A stretch of DNA of 28,421 nt from a virus. The notes under the pieces were generated by a model that saw only the letters and a list, made by a program, of their open reading frames with translations, was not told the DNA's origin and did no database searches. Shown here in pieces: positions 6,171-14,756 of the stretch; the first letter of the stretch is position 1, and each line of letters opens with the position of its first letter. A program made the translations under genes and the position numbers. The DNA lies in the IMG/VR virus record IMGVR_UViG_3300023049_000003, positions 1 to 28,421 of that record; one strand, 5' to 3'.

Positions 6171-7754
6171 TTATCCTGCTGCATAAGTTGAATATCCATA
6201 TTTTGCAGCATCAGTTGTTGTTCCTGCATCATTACTGAACACATACGGTGATTGTTGCAAGGTGACTGTCATTGCGTCAGCAACAACAACCTCATCATCA
6301 CCCTCAACAAGAATATCGTACCGACCGTATGTCGAATAATTATATCGAGCAGCATTCGGGGTTGTGCCGGCATCGTTTGCGTAGACATACGGTGCAATGA
6401 GAGTTTCGGGCACACCGATTGTGTCAGTGATTGCCAGTTCCTCAGTTGCCTGCAAATAGTTGAGCAGGGTCTCAGATTCACCCTCAGAGAGCTCATCGTC
6501 ATCAAGTTGTCTCAATAGGTAGTCGATGATTCCCAGTGACCGCAGTGATGCGAATGTGACGCTATATTCGGGCTTGAGTCCCTCATGGTCACGATATGCC
6601 ATAGACACCGACTGAATCAACACAGTGAGCGTTTTTGAGCGTTGTGTGCTGTTTATTGTGAGTATCTGACCTGACCTCAGTCCTGATGTATATGTTTTGA
6701 ATGACCCGTTGTTGATTGTTGCAGCATATGCACTGAGTTCAGCTTTCGCTCGAGCGATTGCCTGCTCATTCGAGATGATTGATTTGTCTTTGATGACAGC
6801 CTCATAGAGACCATATTGAGAGATTGAAACAGCTGACGGCACACGCACAAGAATAGGAATGAGCGGTGTTCCGGTCATTTCGATGTTGCGAGTACCTGCT
6901 GCGGGAATGTTCCCTGACGTGAATCGAATATATTTCTCGTTATAATTCCACATACAATCAAAGTCAGCATCGTCATTCAAGCCGTCGATTCCGACAGTTT
7001 GTTCAACCCCGCCCACCTCAACGACAGGCTGATTGCTGAATTTGAGCTTTGTGTCGAATGTATCTTTGACCCCGTCTCCGTCCTCATACACTACACGCTC
7101 ATCACCGATTTTTGTCCCACCCTCAACCGTGATTGAGTTCCTGATTTGAGACAAGTCCTCAGAGATTGTGAGTGAGTCGTATTGATAATTTCCTGATGTG
7201 TCAGTCAATGAGAATGGTGCAGGCTCTGTGTTTTTACTGAAAAAATGAATGTCTTTGTCATAGTCGACATACCACGAAAAGTTTGTGAGCTTGCTCAATT
7301 TTTTGAAACATTCCGACAAGGGAATTCTATTGAAAGCGATTGAATTGATTGTGAGACCGGCACCACCGACATTGTTCACAGTGAATGATTCAGCATCAGC
7401 ATAGGTTGTGATGAGATAGTCGACAATGAACCAAAGTGTTTTATTCTCGAATCTCTCAGTCACTACTTTTCTGTCAAGATGTTGTGAATTGTCTTTGCAT
7501 GATATTTTGTATCGCACAATTTTTCTCTCAGTGCTCTGACTCACAGATACAATCACCCCGCTGAATTCTTTTGTGCCGTTCTCAGTGAGCACGACAGCTT
7601 GATTGATTGTAGGCACGAATGTTTTGTTTTCGTGAGTAGTCACCTCAAAAGAGAGCGAATCGACTCGCTCATTGAGATTGTCTCTTTTTCTTATTGAAGT
7701 TGACACCACACTCAGTGTGCGGTCAACAGCATTGATTGTGAGAATGGTTGCCAT
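6171..7754 (-). CDS. tail hub / baseplate protein with C-terminal repeats, 527 aa
   Basis: The protein is large, beta-rich and lies directly after the tape measure, the usual position of the tail hub or Tal-like protein. The N-terminal part (about 1-190) reads like the gp27/gp44-type hub: short strands, LFIVDYLI-like helix segment, and FKKLSKLTNFSWYVDYDKD. The C-terminus carries two related copies of about 24 residues, YVYANDAGTTPNAARYNYST (near 457-480) and YVFSNDAGTTTDAAKYGYST (near 503-525). They are separated by a VEGDDEVVVADAMTVTLQQ linker, and may be copies of a small binding unit. Assignment rests on order and fold-like pattern, not on a specific motif. Confidence 0.75.
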   Translation of the reverse strand: MATILTINAVDRTLSVVSTSIRKRDNLNERVDSLSFEVTTHENKTFVPTINQAVVLTENGTKEFSGVIVSVSQSTERKIVRYKISCKDNSQHLDRKVVTERFENKTLWFIVDYLITTYADAESFTVNNVGGAGLTINSIAFNRIPLSECFKKLSKLTNFSWYVDYDKDIHFFSKNTEPAPFSLTDTSGNYQYDSLTISEDLSQIRNSITVEGGTKIGDERVVYEDGDGVKDTFDTKLKFSNQPVVEVGGVEQTVGIDGLNDDADFDCMWNYNEKYIRFTSGNIPAAGTRNIEMTGTPLIPILVRVPSAVSISQYGLYEAVIKDKSIISNEQAIARAKAELSAYAATINNGSFKTYTSGLRSGQILTINSTQRSKTLTVLIQSVSMAYRDHEGLKPEYSVTFASLRSLGIIDYLLRQLDDDELSEGESETLLNYLQATEELAITDTIGVPETLIAPYVYANDAGTTPNAARYNYSTYGRYDILVEGDDEVVVADAMTVTLQQSPYVFSNDAGTTTDAAKYGYSTYAAG

Positions 7755-7766
7755 ACGTTGTTTTTG

Positions 7767-9899
7767 TTAGCTCACGAATCGTGAGTTGAATTTTAGACTT
7801 TCGATGATACGGTCACCCATTTTGACAGCAAAGTCATCATCACCGACCATTGTGTCGATGTTGATTGATACTGAGCCACCACCTCCGACACCGAAGTTCT
7901 TGAGCTTGTCGAGTGGAATCACTGCCTCAGCACCTGCCTCACCGATGTTTGCAAGTGTTGATTTTGTGACGATTCCACCCTCAGCAAGACGAGGAATTTC
8001 GACCTTTGCAATTTCATTGATATTCACACCGAATGATTTACCTCCAATTTTCGGCACCCAGTCGGGAATCTTGACCTGAATTTTGTTCATTCCTTTGATG
8101 AGGAAGTTCAGAGCAGTGATGACACCGTTGACCATTCCCTCGAACATTCCGGCAATACCGTTGATGTATTGTTTGAATGCACCCGAGATGCTTTGAGCAA
8201 CGAGCAATGCACCGGCTTTGATTTTTTCCCACACTCCGGCAATGGTTGTCCCGATTGCTGTGAATGTGCTGACAGTCCAGTTTTTGATTTTGTCCCAGTT
8301 CATGATGATGAGTGCTGCGAGCCCTGCGACTGCTGCACCGACTAAAATGAAAGGTAGCAATGGCAAAAGCACCGCTGTTGCGAATGAGATGATTGCAGGA
8401 ATCACGGTCGTCATTATCATCGTAGCGAATGACGCAAGTCCTGCGATTGCACCGGCAACAAGTGATGTCACGAATGATGCGATTGCAGTCACTCCCGAGG
8501 TTATCATTGACGCTGCAAATTTCAGCACAGCGGGAATTCCCTGAGTCACAAGAGTTGTAATGAATGAACCGATTGCAGGAATCGTTTGAGTCACAATCAT
8601 TGTTCCGAATGAAAGGAATGCACTGAGCACGGTTGTGGTGATAGTTGTTGCCAGTGTGAGGAATGCAGGCAATACAGCCCCTAGAATCGCACCTGTGATG
8701 ACTGATGCCCACACAGGGTGTTCATAGACAAAGTCCATGATTGATTGCTTGAGGTCAGCCACAAGTTGCTTGATTCCCTCGATAGCACCACCGATGCCGT
8801 CTTTGATTGATTGCCATGCGTTATAGATACCGTCACGAGCAACCTCGAACCCTCCGACTATATTGTCGATGAGAGTTGATGTCACTTGCTTGATTTTATC
8901 CCAGTTTTTCACAATGAGCACAGTCAGACCAACGATTGCAACAATCAGCAGTCCGATAGGGTTTGTCGCTAAAAACATCATGGCACCTCCGAGAGCTTGC
9001 ACACCGAAAATGACTGACGGCAAGACCAGTCCGATTGTACCGATGACAGCCACGAGTGCAGAGAGTCCGGCAGCCACTCCGACTATTGTCATGAGTGTTT
9101 TCGGGTTCTCTTGAGCCCACAGTGTGAATTTTTCGATGATAGGTGTCACAGCATTCACAAGACGCTCAATCGCAGGAATAAGAGCCTCACCGAGAGATGT
9201 TTTCAAGTTCTCAGTCTTTGCTTTCATTATATCCATGCGGTCAGCCATTGTGAGAGCCGGTTCACCGAGCTTTTTCATAGTAGCCTCAGCCTGTTCCATG
9301 ACGGCAGCGTTGAATGCCATTTCACGAGTCATACCCTCAGTCGATGTCATCAGTTCCTCGATACGTTCACGCACCTTTCCTGATGAGATACCGAATGAGT
9401 CAAGACGCAAAATAGATTGATTCGCCATCATGAGTGCGAAGTTTTCCATAGACTCAGTCGCCCCGTTACCCATAGCGGTACCCAGTTTTGTTGAGATTTG
9501 AGCGAGCTTGCTCATTTCATCTTGAGTCGTTGCGAGTCCCATAGCCATGAATTTGTTACCTGCAAGCATGAGGTCAGTGTCAGCGACCATGCCTCGTGTT
9601 GATGCACGCAGTTTTTCAAGTGAGTCAGATGATACCGAACCGATTGACTTGTTCAATGCGTCGAATGTTACCGATGCACGCTGTGATTCAGCAGCAGCAG
9701 TCACGACTTGCTTTGTACCGTATGCGATACCGGCAAAAGCCGCAGTTCCCACCGCAGCCATTTTCGTGAATGTTGCTGACATAGATTGCAGCTTTGATTT
9801 GAACCCGTCCAGTGACTGACCTGCACCCCGAAAGGCTTGCTGAGTTTTGTTCTCACCGGTCAATACGACTGCGATTTTTTTTGTATTATCTGATGCCAT
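7767..9899 (-). CDS. tail tape measure protein, 710 aa
   Basis: This is the longest tail gene. It follows the chaperone frameshift pair, has a long helical N-terminal half (residues about 1-260, with many Ala/Met/Lys) and several very hydrophobic stretches in the middle (about 280-560). It ends in the phrase GEAGAEAVIPLDKLKNFG, which is characteristic of tape measure C-termini. These proteins set tail length and help deliver DNA; at about 0.15 nm per residue this one predicts a tail near 105 nm. I chose the ATG at 9897-9899 (MASDNTKKIAVVL), five bases after the GT stop, over the upstream ATG at 9959, which lies inside the GT frame. Confidence 0.92.
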   Translation of the reverse strand: MASDNTKKIAVVLTGENKTQQAFRGAGQSLDGFKSKLQSMSATFTKMAAVGTAAFAGIAYGTKQVVTAAAESQRASVTFDALNKSIGSVSSDSLEKLRASTRGMVADTDLMLAGNKFMAMGLATTQDEMSKLAQISTKLGTAMGNGATESMENFALMMANQSILRLDSFGISSGKVRERIEELMTSTEGMTREMAFNAAVMEQAEATMKKLGEPALTMADRMDIMKAKTENLKTSLGEALIPAIERLVNAVTPIIEKFTLWAQENPKTLMTIVGVAAGLSALVAVIGTIGLVLPSVIFGVQALGGAMMFLATNPIGLLIVAIVGLTVLIVKNWDKIKQVTSTLIDNIVGGFEVARDGIYNAWQSIKDGIGGAIEGIKQLVADLKQSIMDFVYEHPVWASVITGAILGAVLPAFLTLATTITTTVLSAFLSFGTMIVTQTIPAIGSFITTLVTQGIPAVLKFAASMITSGVTAIASFVTSLVAGAIAGLASFATMIMTTVIPAIISFATAVLLPLLPFILVGAAVAGLAALIIMNWDKIKNWTVSTFTAIGTTIAGVWEKIKAGALLVAQSISGAFKQYINGIAGMFEGMVNGVITALNFLIKGMNKIQVKIPDWVPKIGGKSFGVNINEIAKVEIPRLAEGGIVTKSTLANIGEAGAEAVIPLDKLKNFGVGGGGSVSINIDTMVGDDDFAVKMGDRIIESLKFNSRFVS

Positions 9900-9903
9900 A
9901 TAG

Positions 9904-10346
9904 TTATCGTTTTTTATTCTGACGCTCGTACTCTTGATTTTTCTTTTTGAGAGCGTCACCCAGTGCCTCGATGTACGCTAGTGAATTGCCCTTGAGCTCA
10001 CTCTCAGTCCACCCCATATCGAGGCATAGATTTGCGTATGGGGCTATGCTTTTTTTCCCTCGTACTTGTTTTTCTCAATCACCTCAGTCAATTCCTCAAG
10101 AGCGTCAGCTGACAGCTTTTTGATGTTTTCGACTGTGATTGCAAGTGGTTTTTCAGCGTCATCGGTGAAGTTCCACTCTTTGATGAGTTTCGGCAAGATG
10201 TAGAAAATTTGTTGCATGTTTGATGATTTCTCATCGAACCCCTCAAGCTCTCCAACGAGCAATGATGAATACATTTCAATTTCAGCCCCCTCATACGATG
10301 AGAGTTTGACTGTTGTTGTTTTTCGTGTGTCTGTTAGTTTTGCCAT
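9904..10346 (-). CDS. tail assembly chaperone GT, made by -1 frameshift
   Basis: The G frame (10044-10346) ends GAG GGA AAA AAA GCA TAG. The heptamer G GGA AAA (10053-10059) is a canonical X-XXY-YYZ slippery site, and an A7 run extends it. After a -1 slip, translation continues SIAPYANLCLDMGW... and ends YERQNKKR at a TAA (9904-9906), giving about 147 residues. The extension has the T-like signature (AxLCLDMGWTESEL) of these chaperones. In lambda-like phages G and GT coat the tape measure during tail assembly, and the slip rate sets the G:GT ratio. It lies directly before the tape measure gene, as expected. Confidence 0.9.
10044..10346 (-). CDS. tail assembly chaperone G, 100 aa
   Basis: This is the zero-frame product MAKLTDTRKTTTVKLSSYEG, a mostly helical acidic protein ending NKYEGKKA. 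Its position between the tail tube protein and tape measure, and the slippery sequence at its 3' end, identify it as the G component of the chaperone pair. The start ATG at 10346 is preceded by CAACACATCATT, a variant of the A/C-rich start box. Confidence 0.88.
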   Translation of the reverse strand: MAKLTDTRKTTTVKLSSYEGAEIEMYSSLLVGELEGFDEKSSNMQQIFYILPKLIKEWNFTDDAEKPLAITVENIKKLSADALEELTEVIEKNKYEGKKA

Positions 10347-10370
10347 AATGATGTGTTGATATTAGTTTGA

Positions 10371-11351
10371 TTAGTAAGAAGTTTGACCATTGATGAGTGT
10401 TGCAGTCACCATTTTTGCATCTGCTACTGAGTAGAGAGCTTTGAATGAGATTGTTGCACTCACAAGGTCGCTGTTTCCGTAGTTTCGTACAAAGTCACTG
10501 ATGTGTGCCTTGTACACGTCGAATGTCAGTTGTGGGAATACTGATGTACCGAGGTCATCAGTGTCATTCAGAATGTCGAGACGTAGTGCGATTTTTGTGT
10601 TCGCTAGTTGCTGAGTCTTGAATGTTTCAGCATCAAAGAGCAATTCGATTTCACCCTCGCAGCTGAACATCTTTGTCAAAAAGTCTTGAGGTGTTGAGTC
10701 TCCGAGTGCCATATCACCCTCAGTGTCTTTTTCAAAGTTCAGTGACATTTTTTGCACTTTCACCTCAGTTCCTGCATCGAGTCCTGCTTGATTCGTTGCA
10801 TATTTCACTGTGATGTTTTTCGGCAAAAATAGATTTTCAGCAACGTATGACGGTGACGGGTCTGCCATTGTAGCCCCTGCCTTTGCCATGAATGCCGAGT
10901 TGAATTTCACATATTGACCGATTTCAGCGTTGATTCCGAATGAGCTCAATACTCCGAGAGCGTGCTTGTAAGATTGCACACTGTCTTTTGAAAAGAGTGT
11001 GAATGCTTGATGTTGTGCTGACTGAGCAAGGTTGAATACATGAGTATTCGAGTCAGTCTCCGGTGTGTCAACGTCTGTTGCCACTCCACCGAATAGAGCA
11101 AGCAAAAAGTGTCCGATTGATTTGTCTCGAACATTTCCCTCGAGGCTCATTTCAGCCCATGTTTTCACATTGTCTGCTGACGGTGAGTCCTCTAGCACTC
11201 CGAGTGCTGATTCGTCATTGATTGATTCAGTCTTGTCGTCGAGGTTGACTGAAAGTCGTGGAATCCACACGTCAGCTGATGCCTCCGCAGTTCCTCTTGT
11301 TGATTCCTTTGCGAGCCCGAAAGCTGCTGTTCGTCCTGTTGATTTTGCCAT
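10371..11351 (-). CDS. major tail tube protein, 326 aa
   Basis: The N-terminus contains ESTRGTAEASADVWIPRLSV, and the middle has the LLALFGGVATDVDTPETDSN and HVFNLAQSAQHQAFTLFSKD segments, a pattern I associate with siphovirus tail tube proteins. The rest is beta-rich with few cysteines. It lies directly upstream of the chaperone pair and should be one of the most strongly expressed late genes, as it builds the hexameric tube. No promoter of its own is visible; the start follows the previous stop by about 11 bases. Confidence 0.85.
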   Translation of the reverse strand: MAKSTGRTAAFGLAKESTRGTAEASADVWIPRLSVNLDDKTESINDESALGVLEDSPSADNVKTWAEMSLEGNVRDKSIGHFLLALFGGVATDVDTPETDSNTHVFNLAQSAQHQAFTLFSKDSVQSYKHALGVLSSFGINAEIGQYVKFNSAFMAKAGATMADPSPSYVAENLFLPKNITVKYATNQAGLDAGTEVKVQKMSLNFEKDTEGDMALGDSTPQDFLTKMFSCEGEIELLFDAETFKTQQLANTKIALRLDILNDTDDLGTSVFPQLTFDVYKAHISDFVRNYGNSDLVSATISFKALYSVADAKMVTATLINGQTSY

Positions 11352-11362
11352 AATAATTTTAG

Positions 11363-11560
11363 TTATTTGTTACTTGATAAAGCTGCGATTTTTTTCTGAT
11401 AAATTTCCTCAGCATCTCGAGCTGAGTCCGCCTCAATCTGCATCGCAGGTGCGTTGATTGTGGGGTTGAAGTTGTACACATTCTTTGAGATTTTCGTTTT
11501 CACGATTTTGCTCTCAGATGTGATTTGTTTGTTTTGATAGTCATTTTTTTTGATTGACAT
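11363..11560 (-). CDS. small tail-module protein, 65 aa
   Basis: The frame extends to 11617, but the ATG at 11558-11560 (MSIKKNDYQNKQIT) lies 13 bases after the stop of the tail terminator gene, avoids a long overlap, and is preferred. The protein is basic at first and ends in a helix (ADSARDAEEIYQKKIAALSS). No family is recognised. It sits between tail terminator and tail tube genes, so a structural or assembly role is likely. Confidence 0.65.
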   Translation of the reverse strand: MSIKKNDYQNKQITSESKIVKTKISKNVYNFNPTINAPAMQIEADSARDAEEIYQKKIAALSSNK

Positions 11561-11573
11561 ACGCTTTTTATGA

Positions 11574-12014
11574 TTAGCTAGTAATAGTATAACAGACTCG
11601 AGGCTTGATTGTGACAACGAACATCACAAGTTGCTTGCCGTTGAATTCATCTTGCTCGATAGGCGACACCGCCGGTGACACCCCACCCTGTGCAGTACCT
11701 CCGAGAGTATGGTCATCATCGAATGCGTTTGCGATAGTCTCAGCCAGTGTCTCCACAGCATCAATATCACTGATGTCGTCTCCTTTCATGACAATGACGA
11801 TGTCAAAGGTATATGTTCGCTCATTCGTCGCTGTGTCGAGCTCAGTGCTCTCAAAAGACGGCGGTTGAACAATAGCAGCAGGGAATTTCACAAGATTAGG
11901 GTCAGCAAGCGGGTGATGCTTGAATGACCGGTTGAGCACAAGAGACAGGTCATTTGATGTGACCAGTGTGTCGAGTTTCGCTTTGATTTTGTTTCGTAGT
12001 GTTGCAGCTATCAT
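11574..12014 (-). CDS. tail terminator / tail completion protein, 146 aa
   Basis: The protein starts with a helical MIAATLRNKIKAKLDTLVTS, followed by a strand with AAIVQPPSFESTELDTATN and TYTFDIVIVMKG. A helix (VETLAETIANAF) and a final strand (GKQLVMFVVTIKP) complete it. This alpha-beta order matches the tail terminator family (lambda gpU-like) that caps the tail tube. Its position between the HK97-gp10-like protein and the tube protein supports this. Its ATG overlaps the upstream stop by four bases (ATGA). Confidence 0.78.
   Translation of the reverse strand: MIAATLRNKIKAKLDTLVTSNDLSLVLNRSFKHHPLADPNLVKFPAAIVQPPSFESTELDTATNERTYTFDIVIVMKGDDISDIDAVETLAETIANAFDDDHTLGGTAQGGVSPAVSPIEQDEFNGKQLVMFVVTIKPRVCYTITS
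11586..11594 (-). promoter_or_regulatory. possible extended -10 promoter before the tail tube operon
   Basis: The minus strand reads TGTTATACT (TG-N-TATACT), 25 bases before the ATG at 11560 and inside the 3' end of the tail terminator gene. It could boost expression of the tail tube gene. No -35 box is evident, and it overlaps coding sequence, so the call is weak. Confidence 0.35.
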
Positions 12015-12391
12015 ATATTTTTGATGAATGCGTCCATTGCATTGTTTATTTCTGTATTGACCTTTTTCTCACCCGCATCAGCAATTCGTTTCATGAATGG
12101 GTTTGATTTTATGAACCGTGTCCCATTGTGAACAAATACTGAATAGTATGTTGTCGGTCTGATTGAGGCATACAGTTTCCTCAATTCGATACCTTTTCCG
12201 AATGACGCTCGAGTTGTGTGCGTCGGTTTTTTGAATTGCAGGTTTTCGGCTTTCTGTGATTCCTCATGTAGTCTGAAAATTCCACCGTGCAATCCTTTTG
12301 TGAGATATTCAGCCGCTTTGCTAGGTGCACTCTTTAGAGCAGCAGCGACCTTTTTCTCATTCCTCAATTCAATTTTCACCGCTACACTCAT
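12011..12391 (-). CDS. HK97 gp10-like neck protein, 126 aa
   Basis: The sequence matches the small, basic HK97-gp10-type neck/tail component family: an N-terminal helix (AAALKSAPSKAAEYLTKGL), LHEESQKAENLQF, a KGIELRKLYASIRPTTYYSV strand pair, VHNGTRF, and the final PFMKRIADAGEKKV helix. These proteins help join head and tail. Start and stop overlap both neighbours by four bases, so translation is tightly coupled. Confidence 0.8.
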   Translation of the reverse strand: MSVAVKIELRNEKKVAAALKSAPSKAAEYLTKGLHGGIFRLHEESQKAENLQFKKPTHTTRASFGKGIELRKLYASIRPTTYYSVFVHNGTRFIKSNPFMKRIADAGEKKVNTEINNAMDAFIKNI

Positions 12392-13014
12392 AAGCCGAGT
12401 GCATGGTTCCGTTTATAAGGTGCGACGAGAGCCATTTCAGCAGGGGTGATGAGTGATTCCCATGTGATGTTTGACTCTCCGAAGTTTGATGTTGATTGAC
12501 CCTCAGTCTCTCGCTTGTTGTATATCTTTGTGCACAGTCTCTCAGCGAGGTCAGAGATGTCAGCCGGTAGTGTGTGAGCAGTATCGTCGATGAATGAGTC
12601 AAAGGCTATTTTGTAGCCCCCTGTGTACGTCACACGCAGGTTTTTGTGCCCTTGTGGTACGAACCCCCCTGTCATCTGAATTCCGTTCAATAGCTCGTCA
12701 AGATAGTAGCTGTCGGCATTCACTGCAACCCATGTCGGGTTGGTGATTGTTCCTGAATTATACTCAAAAGCACTCAGTGCTGTCACAGGTGCATTTGGTA
12801 GCAAAAGAAAGTCGACAGGTTTTCCATAGTTGAGCCCGCTGAATATCTTGTTTGTGTATGTCGTCTCTTTGAATCGTCGCCCGAGATGTTTTTCAAGCAT
12901 ATCAGTCACCGCATAAATAATACCCACGATGATGTCATCAACGTCAGTATTCGTGATGCTGAGCCGAGCTTTCACACGTTCTTTTGTTGTTAGTGCATAG
13001 TCTTTATTTGCCAT
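12388..13014 (-). CDS. head-tail connector (HK97 gp6-like adaptor), 208 aa
   Basis: The N-terminal helices (TTKERVKARLSITNTDVDDI, IIYAVTDMLEKHLGRRF) have the typical start of gp6/gp15-type adaptors that form a ring below the portal. Then come a beta insertion (residues about 60-140, NAPVTALSAFEY, LRVTYTGGYK) and C-terminal helices (LPADISDLAERLCTKIYNKR). It is longer than the minimal family because of the beta insertion. Its position between capsid and neck genes fits. Confidence 0.8.
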   Translation of the reverse strand: MANKDYALTTKERVKARLSITNTDVDDIIVGIIYAVTDMLEKHLGRRFKETTYTNKIFSGLNYGKPVDFLLLPNAPVTALSAFEYNSGTITNPTWVAVNADSYYLDELLNGIQMTGGFVPQGHKNLRVTYTGGYKIAFDSFIDDTAHTLPADISDLAERLCTKIYNKRETEGQSTSNFGESNITWESLITPAEMALVAPYKRNHALGL

Positions 13015-13040
13015 AATCGTGAGTATTGTTATGCGACGAA

Positions 13041-13457
13041 TTATTCGTCGTCAGTTGAATCATCTGAGTCATCGTTTGCTTGTTCAGCAAGTCGAATTCT
13101 CTCAATGATTGCAGCCTTGTTTCCCGATGTAGGAAGTTCAAGAGCTTTTGCCTTTGCTTTCAGCTCGTCAGATGACATGTCGTCAAGACCGTCGCCTGAT
13201 TCGTCGTCAGCATCGTCATCGCTTGAATCATTGTCTGATGTATCGTCGGCATCACCTGAAAGCGATTCTGTCGCAGTAGGTTCACCGTTCACTGAGTTGA
13301 TGAATCTCTCATCAGTCAATTCAGCATCAGTCTTTTCAATCATTGAACCGTATCGCTTTGCCTCGATTGCAGTCAATGCAATCACAGTGCCTTTTGATAC
13401 ACGTCCTTTCGCAGTTGCGATTGCTCGCAGTGTGATGAATTTTAGAATTTTAGCCAT
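13041..13457 (-). CDS. acidic head-region protein with C-terminal SAP domain, 138 aa
   Basis: Starting at the ATG 13455-13457 (MAKILKFITLRAIATAKGRV), a small SH3-like beta region (residues about 4-42, ending AKRYGSMIEKT) resembles accessory proteins encoded next to capsid genes. A long D/S/E-rich linker follows. A SAP-like helix-extension-helix is then seen, DMSSDELKAKAKALELPTSG, continuing NKAAIIERIRLAEQ, before an acidic tail. SAP motifs usually bind DNA; here one sits in a virion-module protein. The start carries the CTACACATCAAA box. The upstream ATG at 13514 was rejected because it places unlikely sequence before a good start. Confidence 0.75.
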   Translation of the reverse strand: MAKILKFITLRAIATAKGRVSKGTVIALTAIEAKRYGSMIEKTDAELTDERFINSVNGEPTATESLSGDADDTSDNDSSDDDADDESGDGLDDMSSDELKAKAKALELPTSGNKAAIIERIRLAEQANDDSDDSTDDE

Positions 13458-13529
13458 TTTGATGTGTAGGTTATCGAGTAATAGTTGAGCGTACACCCTC
13501 GACGATGAGCACAATGTTTCATGTTCATT

Positions 13530-13551
13530 GCCGAGAGCATAAGCTCTCAGC
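13530..13551 (-). promoter_or_regulatory. strong hairpin after the capsid gene
   Basis: On the coding strand GCTGAGAGC pairs with GCTCTCGGC (9 pairs, one G-U) around a TTAT loop, 14 bases after the capsid stop. No T-run follows, so it is more likely an mRNA 3'-end stabiliser or attenuator than a full terminator. The rest of the 107-base gap to 13457 shows no gene. Confidence 0.6.
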
Positions 13552-13564
13552 GTACTGTTACCGG

Positions 13565-14731
13565 TTAGGCAGCAGCACCAGTCGCAACAACGACAGCAGC
13601 AGCAGGAAGTCCCACAGTGATTGCGTGACGGTGTGTCACACGAAAAGCTGTTTGATTTGCAGCAAATACGTTCTTGCCTCCAACAGTTGCAGAGTCAGAC
13701 TTTGCAAAAGATAGACGTTCACGGTCTCCAACAAATAGGGCTTTCCCTAGATTTGCGAATGCCATGAATGCAGTCTCAGCACCGTCAGCTGCATCGTACG
13801 CAGGGAAGTGTGAGCTCAAGAATACAGGGTATTCAGTAAGCACTCCCGCAGGTTTGATACCGTCGACTTGATACGCAGCAGCAAAAGCATTGTTGTTTTG
13901 CCCTAGCAAGTATCGTCCGTCTCCGTCCTTTAGAGTCTTTAGGTGAGCCCACATAGTAGGGTGCATGTACCATGCAGCACCATTGTGAAGTGATGCAGGC
14001 AGGTTTGCCACTACATTTTGAGCGTCGTCGATAGTGAAGTCAGCCATTGAAAGGTCATCAGTCGCAAGAGCGTATGCAGTCACGTTTGCGTCTGCAAGAA
14101 GTCCTGTGAATGGTGAGCCTGTTCCGGCGAACCCTTGCTTGTCAGCCATGTTTGAAAGTCCCTCAGCTGCAAGAGCTAGTAGGAAGTCTCCAATATCAGC
14201 TGATGCGTCAGCAAGTAATGGGTTTGATACACGAAAGATTGTGTACCATGTTTTTGCTGCAAGAGTTGCAACACCGAATGTGACTGCTGTTTCACCTCCG
14301 ACAGTATCGTCGTTTGTGTAGTAAGCACCCTCAAGGTCTGAACCTGCATATCGAGGCACGTTCATTTCGTCAGAGCTCATCGGGAATTTCATTGCATCAC
14401 GCAACACAAGTCCCACTGATGCAGCGATTCGCATGATTCCACGGTGCACTTCAGTTGGTACAGTGTACCCACCTTGTGAATCGACAGTCTCAAGCAATGC
14501 TGCTTTTTCTCCGTTTCCGAAACGTCCCTTTGCAATAGCAATCATGTCAGATGCGAAAGCAGTTTTTTGCTCATCATCAAGACCTGATTTGTCACGTCCG
14601 TAGAGTTCTCTCTCAAGACGCATTTTTCGCACTGTCTCTTTTACGACAGTAGCTGTTTTTTCTCCGACGATTGATTCTAGGTTTTTTGCAACCGAGTCGT
14701 CAATCGCTTTTGTGATTTCTTCTTTATTCAT
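13565..14731 (-). CDS. HK97-fold major capsid protein, 388 aa
   Basis: The N-terminal about 100 residues are helical and charged (MNKEEITKAIDDSVAKNLES), like the delta/scaffold domain that the prohead protease removes. The mature part starts near LLETVDSQGGYTVPTEVHRG, a typical HK97-family entry, with MNVPRYAGSD, GGETAVTFG and a C-terminal FRVTHRHAITVGLPAA strand. The start ATG 14729-14731 was preferred over the frame's upstream ATG at 14965, which would overlap the protease gene by about 200 bases with low-complexity sequence. It follows the protease gene, the standard order. Confidence 0.92.
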   Translation of the reverse strand: MNKEEITKAIDDSVAKNLESIVGEKTATVVKETVRKMRLERELYGRDKSGLDDEQKTAFASDMIAIAKGRFGNGEKAALLETVDSQGGYTVPTEVHRGIMRIAASVGLVLRDAMKFPMSSDEMNVPRYAGSDLEGAYYTNDDTVGGETAVTFGVATLAAKTWYTIFRVSNPLLADASADIGDFLLALAAEGLSNMADKQGFAGTGSPFTGLLADANVTAYALATDDLSMADFTIDDAQNVVANLPASLHNGAAWYMHPTMWAHLKTLKDGDGRYLLGQNNNAFAAAYQVDGIKPAGVLTEYPVFLSSHFPAYDAADGAETAFMAFANLGKALFVGDRERLSFAKSDSATVGGKNVFAANQTAFRVTHRHAITVGLPAAAVVVATGAAA

Positions 14732-14756
14732 AGTAGTTGAATCGTTATTGATAAAA

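Noticed and set aside
8038-8712. Minus-strand frame of 224 codons inside the tape measure gene
   Set aside because: It is a frame shadow of the hydrophobic repeats in the tape measure; composition (many Cys, His, Arg) is unlike real genes here.
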